In this document: piece by piece, positions 52,056-60,744 of the stretch
Position numbering within the stretch: position 1 is the first letter of the stretch
Layout of the letters: the number at the start of each line of letters is the position of its first letter
Source: CAMCHP01 sp036835325
GTDB taxonomy: Bacteria > Bacteroidota > Bacteroidia > Flavobacteriales_D > Sanyastnellaceae
Length of the DNA: 64,000 bases
Direction of reading: 5' to 3'
Assembly: GCA_036835325.1 (NCBI GenBank)
Contig: DAITMF010000008.1
Coordinates: 1-64,000 of the forward strand
Translations under genes and position numbers: made by a program
The notes under the pieces: generated by a model
Databases searched by the model: none
What the model was told of the DNA's origin: nothing
Seen by the model: only the letters and a program-made list of their open reading frames with translations

Positions 52056-52526
52056 GTGTCACAGGTTATTGCATACACTGATGGAGGCGCCAGCGGAAAT
52101 CCCGGTCCGGGTGGTTACGGCGTTGTACTCATGTGGAAAGAGCACAAGCGCGAGCTGAGTGAAGCCTTCCGCCTCACCACCAACAACCGCATGGAGCTCT
52201 TGGCCGTGATCAAGGTGCTCGAATCGCTCACCCGCGCACCCATGGAAGTGGTCATTTACAGCGACAGCAAGTACGTGGTTGATGCTGTTTCGAAAGGCTG
52301 GGTGTTCAATTGGGAGAAGAAAGGTTACAAAGACAAGAAGAATCCCGACCTCTGGCAGCGCTTTTTGCGCGCCTACCGGCAGCACCGCGTGCGCTTCGTG
52401 TGGGTGCGCGGCCACAACGGCGATCCGCTAAATGAGCGCGCCGACGAACTGGCCGTCGGCGCGTACAAGAAGGGTCCGCTTCTGATTGACGAAGGCTACG
52501 AGCGTCAAGAAGCCAGTTTGTTGTAG
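52056..52526 (+). CDS. rnhA: ribonuclease HI
   Basis: A 156-residue RNase HI that cleaves RNA in RNA-DNA hybrids. The four catalytic acids are present: D9 (YTDGGASGNPGPGG), E47 (NRMELLAV), D70 (YSDSKYVVD) and D130 (ERADELA). The basic handle region (WVFNWEKKGYKDKKN) and the RGHNGDPLNE loop are kept. GTG 52056 is the start because D9 must lie near the N-terminus. It ends 11 bases from a convergent T9SS gene. Confidence 0.95.
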   Translation: MSQVIAYTDGGASGNPGPGGYGVVLMWKEHKRELSEAFRLTTNNRMELLAVIKVLESLTRAPMEVVIYSDSKYVVDAVSKGWVFNWEKKGYKDKKNPDLWQRFLRAYRQHRVRFVWVRGHNGDPLNERADELAVGAYKKGPLLIDEGYERQEASLL

Positions 52527-52537
52527 TTTTTTTTCGC

Positions 52538-54640
52538 CTATCGGCGGATGAGGAAGGGTGCTCTCCGCACGGTGTTGCTTTGCACACCGACGAGGTGGAG
52601 CACGTACCATCCATCCGAGAGCTGAGAAAGATTCACAGCATTGCTACCGGAGGGAAGCACCGATTCAAACACGACTGCACCGCGTAGATCGACCATCCGC
52701 ACGAGAGTGCGCTCCTCCAACACCTCAAAGGCCAATCGATCGCTTGCCGGATTGGGGAATACCCGCATGTTTTCAACCGGATGCACCTCGGCCACCGAAG
52801 TTTCGATGCCCAGGGCTGCGCGCGGAGCTGAGAAAAACAGTCCGTTTTCGTACTGCAAATACAGCCGCTCGTTGCTGTCTTCAAGATTGATCAGGTTAAA
52901 GGGCATGTGCTCAGGCAAGCCATCGGCTTCCAAGGGCTCGAAGGTTTCGCCCATGTTGTGCGATACCATGAGGGGACTCTCAGCACTGTAGGTGTTTACC
53001 ACCAAGGTGCCGGTAGTGTTCTTTACGTGGTGCATCGTGAAGAACGAGCCCTCATTGTTAAGCAGTTGCCAGGTCACCCCGCCATCGTCGCTGATGGCAC
53101 GTTCTTGAGTTGATTGCGCCACAATGCGGTTGCCGTTGGTGGCCACGTTTTGAATGTTAAGCCACCCGAGATCGGCTATTTCTTCCCAGGTTTCGCCGAG
53201 GTCATTGCTTCGGTAAACTGCGTACGGGCCTAAACCGCTAAACGCGATGATGCTGCCATTGTGGTAGAGAATCTCTTCGCGCAAAGAATACGGCACCACG
53301 CCGCGGTCAACCCATGTAGTGCCACCATCGCTGCTGGTGACGAAGTTGCCGGAGCCCATGTGCATGCAGATCACATCGCCCGCCATAAGCGCCGAGTACA
53401 CGAACCAATTGGGCCCCAAGACTTCGGCAAGGTTGCCGGTGATGTTGGCGAAGGCGTTGTCGGTATGGCGACGCAGGTAGATTGCAGCGTCGCCCCATTG
53501 GAAGGCTACGAACGCTCCGTTGCGGAAGTTTTTGATGATACTGAACACACTGTTGCCGGGTAGATCAACACCGGCCCACTCTTCGAAACCCGGTGAGGTG
53601 GTGAGATCGCTGTTGATGGTGTAGAAGCTGCGGGCGAAACGGTGGGTAAATAGTTTATCGCCGCTCACAACCACGTTGGGTGCACCGGAGGTGCGGAGGC
53701 CGGTGCTTTGATCGGTAAAGCTTGGGGTGTTTCCATCGAAATCGATGCGCGACACCGTGCCGTAGGGCGAGTTACCGTAGAGCACGCCGTTGTGGACGAC
53801 AAAATCTTCAATGGGCATGGAGAAATCGGTCATTTCGAAGAAATCCCACGAAGCGCCTTCATCGTCAGAGACGAGCATACCGAGGTAGGGTGAAAAGCTG
53901 CCTACAACCCACTTACCGTTGTAAGCTATCGCACCTGCGAGGGCCGAGCCGGTGGCTTCATAAGCCGGGTGATTGGTGAACCCCGTCCATGTATCGCCTG
54001 CATCGGTGCTCACGGCAAGGCTAGCGGCTGTACGAGCGAAGAGGGTATTGCCTGTTACGGTCAACAAGCTTATGGAGCCTTCGAGCGCCAAACTGAACCC
54101 TTGCAGATCATCGCTCACGTAAAGTGGTCCATACAATTGGCGGGCAAAAAGTCGGTTGTTTACGCTGAAAACTTGGGCTCCGTAGGGCCAGTTTTCAAAT
54201 GAAACCGACTCCCATGTTTCGCCGTCAGTACTTGACCACAACCCGCTGCTCGCGTACCCCGTTGCGAAGAAGGTGTCGCCTACTTTGGTGATGTGTCGAA
54301 AATAGGCATCCGGGTTGTTGCTCACGAGTGACCATGTATCGCTTCCGGCCTCCAATCGGTGCGCTTGGGCGCGCCCTTCTGCACCGGCGTAAATGTCTCC
54401 GTCGATGACGAACACATTTTGGTAGTAGCGGCTTTCGTCGCCGTTCGCGACAAGCTCCCATCCGCCCGCAGGGCTGATCGAACGATAGATGCCATCATAG
54501 GTTGCTGCATAGAGGTAGGTGCCATCGGAGACCATGGCGTTCACAGAACCGTTGTCGAGCGGTGATGCGGGAGTCCATTGAGCATTGAGCACGCTTGCAC
54601 ACAGGCAAACGAAGAGCAGAGAAAGAGCAGAGCATTTCAT
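52538..54640 (-). CDS. T9SS-secreted protein with sialidase/BNR-like beta-propeller repeats
   Basis: A 700-residue protein with a signal peptide (1-20, ending VLNAQ). Many repeats at about 30-610 contain SxDxGxTW Asp-box-like units (VSTDAGDTWTGF, VSDDEGASWDFF, TSSDGGTTWVDR, ISDDGGVTWQLL, VSHNMGETFEPL), typical of beta-propellers of the BNR/Vps10 type. The C-terminal T9SS type A domain is about 625-700 (VFPNPASDRLAFEVLEERT, MVDLRGAVVFE, ending RRAPFLIRR). It is surface or secreted; a sialidase activity is not implied, since catalytic residues cannot be located. Confidence 0.87.
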   Translation of the reverse strand: MKCSALSLLFVCLCASVLNAQWTPASPLDNGSVNAMVSDGTYLYAATYDGIYRSISPAGGWELVANGDESRYYQNVFVIDGDIYAGAEGRAQAHRLEAGSDTWSLVSNNPDAYFRHITKVGDTFFATGYASSGLWSSTDGETWESVSFENWPYGAQVFSVNNRLFARQLYGPLYVSDDLQGFSLALEGSISLLTVTGNTLFARTAASLAVSTDAGDTWTGFTNHPAYEATGSALAGAIAYNGKWVVGSFSPYLGMLVSDDEGASWDFFEMTDFSMPIEDFVVHNGVLYGNSPYGTVSRIDFDGNTPSFTDQSTGLRTSGAPNVVVSGDKLFTHRFARSFYTINSDLTTSPGFEEWAGVDLPGNSVFSIIKNFRNGAFVAFQWGDAAIYLRRHTDNAFANITGNLAEVLGPNWFVYSALMAGDVICMHMGSGNFVTSSDGGTTWVDRGVVPYSLREEILYHNGSIIAFSGLGPYAVYRSNDLGETWEEIADLGWLNIQNVATNGNRIVAQSTQERAISDDGGVTWQLLNNEGSFFTMHHVKNTTGTLVVNTYSAESPLMVSHNMGETFEPLEADGLPEHMPFNLINLEDSNERLYLQYENGLFFSAPRAALGIETSVAEVHPVENMRVFPNPASDRLAFEVLEERTLVRMVDLRGAVVFESVLPSGSNAVNLSQLSDGWYVLHLVGVQSNTVRRAPFLIRR

Positions 54641-54659
54641 AACCAGCGCATTTGAGATG

Positions 54660-54667
54660 CAAAGCTA
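54660..54667 (-). promoter_or_regulatory. -7 box TAGCTTTG for the BNR-type T9SS gene
   Basis: Minus-strand exact match to TAnnTTTG, 19 bases before ATG 54640. Confidence 0.5.
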
Positions 54668-54853
54668 GACCAGTAGACCTTGGGCCGAAATACGGCAAAT
54701 GCCCCATTCAAAATCATCCTTTTGGGTGACCCGAGGCCGGTTCGACTGCTCCATCTTTGCCCTGCAACGTAAGGCTTAGTTACAACTTGACTACTTCACA
54801 ATCTCTCGCTTCACCCGCATTTTGATTGATGCAGGAGCCTCACAGCTCCGATT

Positions 54854-54892
54854 GAAATCCTGACCAAATGAGGTTGGGATTTCCTTTTTCTT
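54854..54892 (+). terminator. orphan intrinsic terminator upstream of gcdH
   Basis: GAAATCC (54854-54860) pairs with GGATTTC (54877-54883), with a second short helix inside (CAA with TTG), followed by CTTTTTCTT. No plus-strand gene precedes it in the window, so it may end a small RNA or block read-through. Confidence 0.5.
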
Positions 54893-54986
54893 GGGGATGG
54901 ATGCGCTTATGCCTTCGATGAACACACCTGCACCGGTGAAGCGCGTTTAATGCGTAAAGCAAACCACAGATTAAAGGTCGAAGTGT

Positions 54987-54994
54987 TACCTTTG
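54987..54994 (+). promoter_or_regulatory. -7 box TACCTTTG for gcdH
   Basis: Exact TAnnTTTG match, 18 bases before ATG 55013. Confidence 0.55.
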
Positions 54995-55012
54995 CGACCT
55001 CAAATTGAAACC

Positions 55013-56191
55013 ATGAGAACAGACCTGTACCAAGGCCACGATTATCTTTTGATGGATGAATGGCTGACCGAAGAGCATAAACTCATCAGAGATGCTGCGC
55101 GCGCATGGGTGAAGAAAGAGGTGAGCCCCATCATTGAGCAGGCCTTTGAAGACGGGAAGTTCCCTCGCCACTTGATCAAAGGCATTGCCGAGATTGGTGG
55201 TTTTGGTCCGTACATTCCCACTGAATACGGTGGCGCCGGTCTTGACCAAATCGCCTACGGATTGATCATGCAAGAGCTCGAGCGCTGCGACAGCGGCTTG
55301 CGCTCAACTTCATCGGTGCAGAGCTCATTGGTGATGTACCCGATTTACAAGTACGGCACCGAAGAACAGCGCAAGAAATACCTGCCCAAGTTGGCTTCGG
55401 GCGACATGGTGGGCTGTTTTGGTCTCACCGAGCCCGATCACGGGTCAAACCCAGGCGGAATGGTCACCAACTTCAAAGACGCGGGCGACCACTACATTTT
55501 GAACGGTGCGAAGCTGTGGATTTCCAACGCACCTTTTGCAGACATTGCGGTGGTGTGGGCCAAAAGCGAGGAGGGCCGCATTCATGGTTTGATTGTAGAG
55601 CGCGGAATGGAGGGTTTCACAACGCCTACCATGCACGGTAAGTGGAGCTTGCGCGCGAGCGACACTGGCGAGCTTATCTTCGACAACGTTAAAGTGCCAA
55701 AAGAAAACCTGCTCCCCGGCCGCAGCGGCTTGGGCGCTCCGTTGAGCTGCCTCGACTCGGCGCGCTACGGAATCGCTTGGGGCGCAATTGGCGCAGCGCT
55801 TGACTGCTACGATGTGGCCCTTCGCTATGCCAAAGAACGCCAGCAGTTCGGTAGGCCGATTGCCGGCTTCCAGCTCCAACAGAAGAAGCTCGCTGAAATG
55901 ATCACCGAAATCACCAAAGCCCAACTGCTTGCCTACCGAGTGGGTCAGTTGCGCGAAGAAGGCCGCGCCACTTCGGCAATGATTTCAATGGCAAAACGCA
56001 ACAACGTTAACATGGCCATTGAAATCGCACGCGAAGCACGTCAAATCCTAGGTGGTATGGGCATCACCAACGAATACCCCATCATGCGCCACATGATGAA
56101 CCTCGAATCGGTGATTACCTACGAAGGCACGCACGACATTCACTTGTTGATTACCGGATTGGACATCACCGGCGAAAACGCATTCGTGTAA
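55013..56191 (+). CDS. gcdH: glutaryl-CoA dehydrogenase (acyl-CoA dehydrogenase family)
   Basis: A 392-residue FAD enzyme that oxidises and decarboxylates glutaryl-CoA to crotonyl-CoA in lysine and tryptophan breakdown. The catalytic base is E371 in TYEGTHDIH, which with LDSARYGIAWGAIGAA and RQILGGMGITNEYPIMRH is characteristic of GCDH rather than short-chain dehydrogenases. FGLTEPDHGSNPGGM is the FAD/substrate loop. ATG 55013 follows the promoter; the longer frame begins upstream of the -7 box. It stands alone in its pathway here. Confidence 0.92.
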   Translation: MRTDLYQGHDYLLMDEWLTEEHKLIRDAARAWVKKEVSPIIEQAFEDGKFPRHLIKGIAEIGGFGPYIPTEYGGAGLDQIAYGLIMQELERCDSGLRSTSSVQSSLVMYPIYKYGTEEQRKKYLPKLASGDMVGCFGLTEPDHGSNPGGMVTNFKDAGDHYILNGAKLWISNAPFADIAVVWAKSEEGRIHGLIVERGMEGFTTPTMHGKWSLRASDTGELIFDNVKVPKENLLPGRSGLGAPLSCLDSARYGIAWGAIGAALDCYDVALRYAKERQQFGRPIAGFQLQQKKLAEMITEITKAQLLAYRVGQLREEGRATSAMISMAKRNNVNMAIEIAREARQILGGMGITNEYPIMRHMMNLESVITYEGTHDIHLLITGLDITGENAFV

Positions 56192-56244
56192 GGCCGTACT
56201 GAAATTCTTAACCTTGTTTAAGAACATGTCAGCAGAAATCGCTG

Positions 56245-56252
56245 TAACTTTG
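56245..56252 (+). promoter_or_regulatory. -7 box TAACTTTG for the YceI gene
   Basis: Exact TAnnTTTG match, 29 bases before ATG 56282. Confidence 0.55.
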
Positions 56253-56281
56253 CATGCAAATCCCGCGTGGGAATTGTAAGA

Positions 56282-56950
56282 ATGAAAACCAAAATGAAAA
56301 AGAGTCTCCTTTTCCTCAGTGCTGCAGCTTTCCTCGCAGCGTGTGGCAGCAGTGCCCCCGAACAAACCGTTGAAACCACTGACGCACAAGTAGTGCAAGA
56401 AGTTGCTGAGGCAGCTAACGTTCCTGCGATGACTGAAGCATCAACCATTAGCTGGGTTGGCTTTAAGACCTACGACGACGGCCGCCACAACGGTACCGTC
56501 GCCATCAAAAATGGTGAATTTCAAATCAATGGCGAAGAACTTGTTGGCGGTAGCTTTACCATCGACATGAACACCATCGCTTGCCTAGACCTTCCCGATG
56601 CCGAATACAACGGCAAACTCGTAGGCCACCTGAAAAGCGACGATTTCTTCGCGGTTGAAACCAACCCTGAAGCGAAGTTTGAAATCGTTTCTGTAACTGC
56701 CAACAATCCTGCTGATACTACCGCTTCGCACACTGTAACAGGCAACCTCACCCTCCGTGGTGTGACCAAGGCCATCACTGTACCTGCGAACATCAAGGTG
56801 AGCAACGGTCATGTACAAGTTACCACACCTGAGTTTGCCATCGACCGCAAGCAGTGGAACGTAATGTACGGTTCAACCGGCATTGAAGGTTTGGCAAAAG
56901 ACAAACTTATCGACGACAACATCCTCCTTTCACTCAATATCAACGGGTAA
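56282..56950 (+). CDS. YceI-family lipoprotein
   Basis: A 222-residue protein with a lipoprotein signal (lipobox FLAAC, Cys21) and a YceI lipocalin-like domain (about 50-220). Typical features are ISWVGFKTYDDGRHNGTV, GSFTIDMNTIACLD, HLKSDDFFAVETNPEAKFEI and GNLTLRGVTKAITVP. YceI proteins bind isoprenoid quinone-like lipids in the periplasm; physiological roles differ. ATG 56282 is used; the internal MKK at 56294 is also possible. Confidence 0.9.
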   Translation: MKTKMKKSLLFLSAAAFLAACGSSAPEQTVETTDAQVVQEVAEAANVPAMTEASTISWVGFKTYDDGRHNGTVAIKNGEFQINGEELVGGSFTIDMNTIACLDLPDAEYNGKLVGHLKSDDFFAVETNPEAKFEIVSVTANNPADTTASHTVTGNLTLRGVTKAITVPANIKVSNGHVQVTTPEFAIDRKQWNVMYGSTGIEGLAKDKLIDDNILLSLNING

Positions 56951-56975
56951 ACGAGGCCTTTCTGTGTTTGAAATC

Positions 56976-57004
56976 AAGGGGTGGCTTCGGTCGCCCCTTT
57001 TTTT
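56976..57004 (+). terminator. terminator after the YceI gene
   Basis: AAGGGG (56976-56981) pairs with CCCCTT (56994-56999) around a GC-containing loop and runs into seven T (56998-57004). Confidence 0.75.
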
Positions 57005-57005
57005 G

Positions 57006-57036
57006 TTGTTCCTCCGGCGGTTGTTGGGTAACTTGC
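57006..57036 (+). promoter_or_regulatory. promoter for the M20 dipeptidase (TTG-N20-TAACTTGC)
   Basis: TTG at 57006-57008 and TAACTTGC at 57029-57036 have the correct 20-base spacing. The -7 box is imperfect. ATG 57059 follows after 22 bases. Confidence 0.4.
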
Positions 57037-57058
57037 AGCTCCGAAAGTCATCCGTCAA

Positions 57059-58441
57059 ATGTCTGTAAACACTTACATCTCTGCGAACCGCGAACGCTTC
57101 TTGAACGAACTGCTCGACATTCTTCGCATTCCGTCAATCAGTGCCGACCCGGCTTATGCGAGCGACGTTGTGCGCATGGCCGATGCCACCCGCGACAGTC
57201 TGCTCCGCGCCGGTGCTGACCGCGCCGAAGTGATGCAAACCCCCGGTTACCCGATCGTGTATGGCGAGAAAATCATTGATCCCGCATTGCCAACGGTACT
57301 TGTTTACGGACATTACGACGTGCAGCCCGCTGACCCCATCGAACTGTGGGACTCACCGGCCTTTGAACCGGTCATCAAGCCCACGTCCATCCATCCCGAA
57401 GGAGCCATCTTCGCACGCGGAGCTTGCGACGACAAAGGGCAATTTTACATGCACGTCAAAGCATTCGAGGCCATGGTTGCAACGAATGAACTGCCGTGCA
57501 ACGTAAAGTTCATCATTGAAGGTGAAGAAGAGGTGGGCTCGTCGAACCTCGACGGTTTTCTGCTAAGGCACAAAGACCTCTTGAAGGCCGATGTGGTGCT
57601 TGTTTCAGATACCGGTATCATTGCCAACGATGTGCCTTCGATCACCACCGGTTTGCGCGGCTTGAGCTACATTGAAGTGGAGGTTACCGGTCCTAACCGC
57701 GACCTGCACTCGGGCCTTTACGGCGGCTCGGTGCCCAACCCCATCAACATTTTGTGCGAAATGATTGCCTCGCTGAAAGACGACCAACAACGCATCAACA
57801 TTCCCGGTTTTTACGACGATGTGGTTGAACTGTCAGTTGAAGAACGCACCGAAATGGCGAAGGCGCCTTACAGCGAGAACCATTTCAAAGAGCACATTGG
57901 CATCAACGACGTTGAAGGCGAACATGGCTACAGCGTGCCCGAGCGCAAGAGCATCCGTCCGACCCTCGATGTCAACGGCATTTGGGGCGGTTACATCGGC
58001 GAAGGCGCCAAAACGGTGATCGCGTCAAAGGCCCATGCGAAGATCAGCATGCGCTTGGTGCCGAACCAAGATTCAGCAACCATCACCCGCTTGTTCAAAG
58101 AGCACTTTGAGCGCATCGCACCGGCCAGTGTCAAGGTGAAGGTAACTCCGCACCACGGTGGCGAAGCGGCGGTAACGCCTATCGATTCGGTTGCCTACCG
58201 CGCGGCCTCACGCGCTATGGAAGAAACCTACGGTAAGAGGCCCGTGCCGGTGCGCAGCGGCGGCTCCATTCCGATTGTCGCATCGTTCGAGAAAATCCTC
58301 GGCTTAAAAACCGTGCTGTTTGGTTTTGGTTTGGATACCGACGCCATTCACTCGCCCAACGAGCACTACGGCGTGTTCAACTACTTCAAAGGCATCGAGA
58401 CCATTCCGCTGTTTTATAAGTACTTTGCTGAGGGGAAGTGA
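57059..58441 (+). CDS. M20-family metallodipeptidase
   Basis: A 460-residue cytoplasmic dizinc peptidase. Metal and catalytic residues are H85 and D87 (VYGHYDVQP), the bridging Asp in GACDDKGQ (124-125) and the IIEGEEEVGS Glu cluster (154-158). A dimerisation (lid) domain spans about 210-370. It is most like the CNDP/dapE-type dipeptidases with LLDILRIPSIS at the N-terminus. ATG 57059. Confidence 0.9.
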   Translation: MSVNTYISANRERFLNELLDILRIPSISADPAYASDVVRMADATRDSLLRAGADRAEVMQTPGYPIVYGEKIIDPALPTVLVYGHYDVQPADPIELWDSPAFEPVIKPTSIHPEGAIFARGACDDKGQFYMHVKAFEAMVATNELPCNVKFIIEGEEEVGSSNLDGFLLRHKDLLKADVVLVSDTGIIANDVPSITTGLRGLSYIEVEVTGPNRDLHSGLYGGSVPNPINILCEMIASLKDDQQRINIPGFYDDVVELSVEERTEMAKAPYSENHFKEHIGINDVEGEHGYSVPERKSIRPTLDVNGIWGGYIGEGAKTVIASKAHAKISMRLVPNQDSATITRLFKEHFERIAPASVKVKVTPHHGGEAAVTPIDSVAYRAASRAMEETYGKRPVPVRSGGSIPIVASFEKILGLKTVLFGFGLDTDAIHSPNEHYGVFNYFKGIETIPLFYKYFAEGK

Positions 58442-58466
58442 GCATCAGGAGTGAACTCGCTGAATC

Positions 58467-60695
58467 CTACTCCTTAACGAAGCGCACGGTCCAGGAGCGA
58501 TCTTCCGGTACAATTGAATACACTCCTCGGGGAAGGTGATGAACCGGCACAGTGAATGGCACCGCCGTTGAAACGAAGGTGTCAATCAACCTTCCGTTGG
58601 CGTCAACAATATGGCAAGGTAGACCGGGGAGGAGGCCAACGGAATCGAATGTAATCAGTTCAGATGCAGGATTTGGGTAAACCTCCATTAGCGGGCGAAT
58701 TGACTCGGGAATGCCGATAATTAGGTTGATGGTAATCGCCGCATTGAACGGTCCGAATACACAGCCATCGGCATTGGTTAAGGTATAACTTACACTACCT
58801 GTACCCGGCGATCCCCACAAAACCACCATGCCTTGGTTGTCTTCGGAGACAATGGTGCCGCCTTCAACTTCCCAGTCGATCTCAAAATCGTCGCCTTCGA
58901 TGCTGTAAGTGACCTCGCTACCTTCATCGACTTCGCTGTCACCGACAAACACAGCGCTACCAAGCTCTGATACCGATACTTCGATCGTTTCAGAGCTTGT
59001 TGTACAGTTGTTTGCATCGGTCACCGTTACGCTGTACAACCCGGCTTGATCTACAGTAATGGCAGACGACTCTACGCCAGTGTTCCAAAGGTAGGTACTA
59101 AACCCCTCCTCCGCTTGTAAGGTAAGCGACGCCCCTTCACACAGCAGCAGCTCACCGTTCCATGTGACTTCAGGCGTGTCAACAGAGTAGAGGGTAACTT
59201 CGACCGTGTCGGAAACAGATTCACAGCCGTTGGCATCGGTCGCAGTTGCGCTGTAGCTGCCGGGAGAATCTACAACCAGTTCCGGGCCGATCGAACCGTC
59301 ACTCCATAGGTAGCTTTGGAATCCATCCGTCGCTGTCAACACAACGGAATTGCCCGGGCAAATCGCTACAGATTCGCTCTCCCCGATGCTGACCGGGCTG
59401 ACATCGAACACCTCAATGGTAATCGATGCCTCGTTGGGTGCACAGCCCGGATCAGATGGTGCGATGACACTTAGTACAGTACTCTCATTCACCGTAAACT
59501 CAAGCGTATCACCCACTGTTCCATCGCTCCAGGTGTACGATTCAGCCCCGCTTGCTGTGAGCGTGACGGTCTCGCCAGGGCATACTGCCACGTCACTCGC
59601 CAGAATCTCCACGTCAGCTTGAGCACATTCAATAAACGAGAAACTCAACGGATAGCCCAACCAACCACAATGCTCATTGAGTGCTCCAGAAATCAATCGC
59701 AAATCCGTAGTGTCAATTGAGTCTGCAATGCCATTTGACAACGCGGCACCGCCTACTTCGAGAGTCGCCGTCGTGCTGTTGACAACGACCAAAGTTGCCT
59801 CCAAGCCCTCCGGAAGATTTGTGATCTCGGCCTTGCCAGTCGCTATCAAGTCTTCACCTATTTCAGCGTTGAAGGTCGCATTGTGCAATACGAGTTGGAA
59901 AGAATCAGAAGTCGCGACGCTTCCATCGTCGTCAGGAGATTCAACGAAGTCTGCACTTCCTTCCGGAATGGCCACCGCAAAATCACTCTCGACCCATGCA
60001 TACCCTCCATTGAGTGCAAGGTTAACACCCGGGCTTCCAAGAATGGATGTCCCTTCGCTTTGGTCCATCTTGTAATACACAACGAGATCTTCCTCCCCTT
60101 CGTCGATGTCGTGTGCGATGAAGTCAAGCAGTTCATCCTGAGTAAGGGCGCGATTGATCATGGCCACATTATCGACACGTCCGCTGAACCAATAATTCTG
60201 CGCTGCAAACTGCTGATGCGCAATGCGGAAAGGATCATTGACCTGCGGCAGATCTGAATTTCCGGTTGAAACGGTGTTCACCTCCAAGCCATTGAAATAG
60301 GCGGTAACCGTACCTTCAGCTTGGTTGTATACCATGGCAGCGTGAGCCCAACCGCCAACACAAGCCGCCTCCAGAGAAACGATGCTCGCTGAAACGTTGC
60401 CAAAGCCCGCTCTGTATTCTACCCTTCCGTTCGGCAGCATTAATAAGTAAAAATTGAAGCTCGTTCGGTATCCAAAAAGCCCTTGGTTCCCAAAGCTACT
60501 CGAAGGATTATTGAGCACATTCGGACTGAACCAGCCCATCACGGTAATTGAGCCGGTTGGCGGAAGGACGTTTGCCGAGGCAAACCCACTGCTACCATTG
60601 AACTGAATGGCGTTGCCCGGCTCTGCAGGCAAACTCATCTGCGCATGGCCAGAGGCAGCCAGAGCCATTAGAAATACACTGATCAACGTTCGCAT
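58467..60695 (-). CDS. T9SS-type secreted protein with LamG-like domain and Ig-like repeats
   Basis: A 742-residue protein with a signal peptide (1-18, ending SGHAQ). A LamG/concanavalin-like domain is about 25-220 (FNGSSGFASANVLPPTGSI, TVTAYFNGLEVNTVS, GRVDNVAMINRALTQDELLD). Three or so repeated Ig-like/PKD-like domains follow (about 360-620) with the recurring CPGxxVxLTAxxGxxSYxWSxG pattern. The C-terminal sorting domain is about 665-742 (EVYPNPASELITFDSVG, ending SWTVRFVKE). Likely surface-exposed and carbohydrate- or protein-binding. Confidence 0.85.
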   Translation of the reverse strand: MRTLISVFLMALAASGHAQMSLPAEPGNAIQFNGSSGFASANVLPPTGSITVMGWFSPNVLNNPSSSFGNQGLFGYRTSFNFYLLMLPNGRVEYRAGFGNVSASIVSLEAACVGGWAHAAMVYNQAEGTVTAYFNGLEVNTVSTGNSDLPQVNDPFRIAHQQFAAQNYWFSGRVDNVAMINRALTQDELLDFIAHDIDEGEEDLVVYYKMDQSEGTSILGSPGVNLALNGGYAWVESDFAVAIPEGSADFVESPDDDGSVATSDSFQLVLHNATFNAEIGEDLIATGKAEITNLPEGLEATLVVVNSTTATLEVGGAALSNGIADSIDTTDLRLISGALNEHCGWLGYPLSFSFIECAQADVEILASDVAVCPGETVTLTASGAESYTWSDGTVGDTLEFTVNESTVLSVIAPSDPGCAPNEASITIEVFDVSPVSIGESESVAICPGNSVVLTATDGFQSYLWSDGSIGPELVVDSPGSYSATATDANGCESVSDTVEVTLYSVDTPEVTWNGELLLCEGASLTLQAEEGFSTYLWNTGVESSAITVDQAGLYSVTVTDANNCTTSSETIEVSVSELGSAVFVGDSEVDEGSEVTYSIEGDDFEIDWEVEGGTIVSEDNQGMVVLWGSPGTGSVSYTLTNADGCVFGPFNAAITINLIIGIPESIRPLMEVYPNPASELITFDSVGLLPGLPCHIVDANGRLIDTFVSTAVPFTVPVHHLPRGVYSIVPEDRSWTVRFVKE

Positions 60696-60709
60696 TGCTG
60701 AAATTTTTA

Positions 60710-60717
60710 CAAAGATA
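60710..60717 (-). promoter_or_regulatory. -7 box TATCTTTG for the LamG-type T9SS gene
   Basis: Minus-strand exact match to TAnnTTTG, 14 bases before ATG 60695. Confidence 0.55.
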
Positions 60718-60744
60718 AAACATCACACTTTACGTTTAAGTTAA

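Larger units (their letters stand above)
54641..55012. other. divergent intergenic region with orphan terminator
   Basis: A 372-base gap between a minus-strand T9SS gene and gcdH. It holds the minus -7 box (54660-54667), a plus-strand hairpin with T tract (54854-54892) with no plus gene before it, a TTGGGGATGGATG run (54891-54903), and the gcdH -7 box (54987-54994). A CATCTTTG at 54752-54759 could start a short transcript ending at the hairpin. No protein-coding frame is convincing. Confidence 0.5.

Noticed and set aside
52527..52546. Terminator between rnhA and the convergent T9SS gene
   Set aside because: The T run precedes the CGCC/GGCG stem on the plus strand and gives an A run on the minus strand, so the orientation is wrong for both.
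54721..54770. tRNA-like GGTTCGACT segment
   Set aside because: The flanking bases do not form a T stem and no acceptor, D or anticodon arms can be built.
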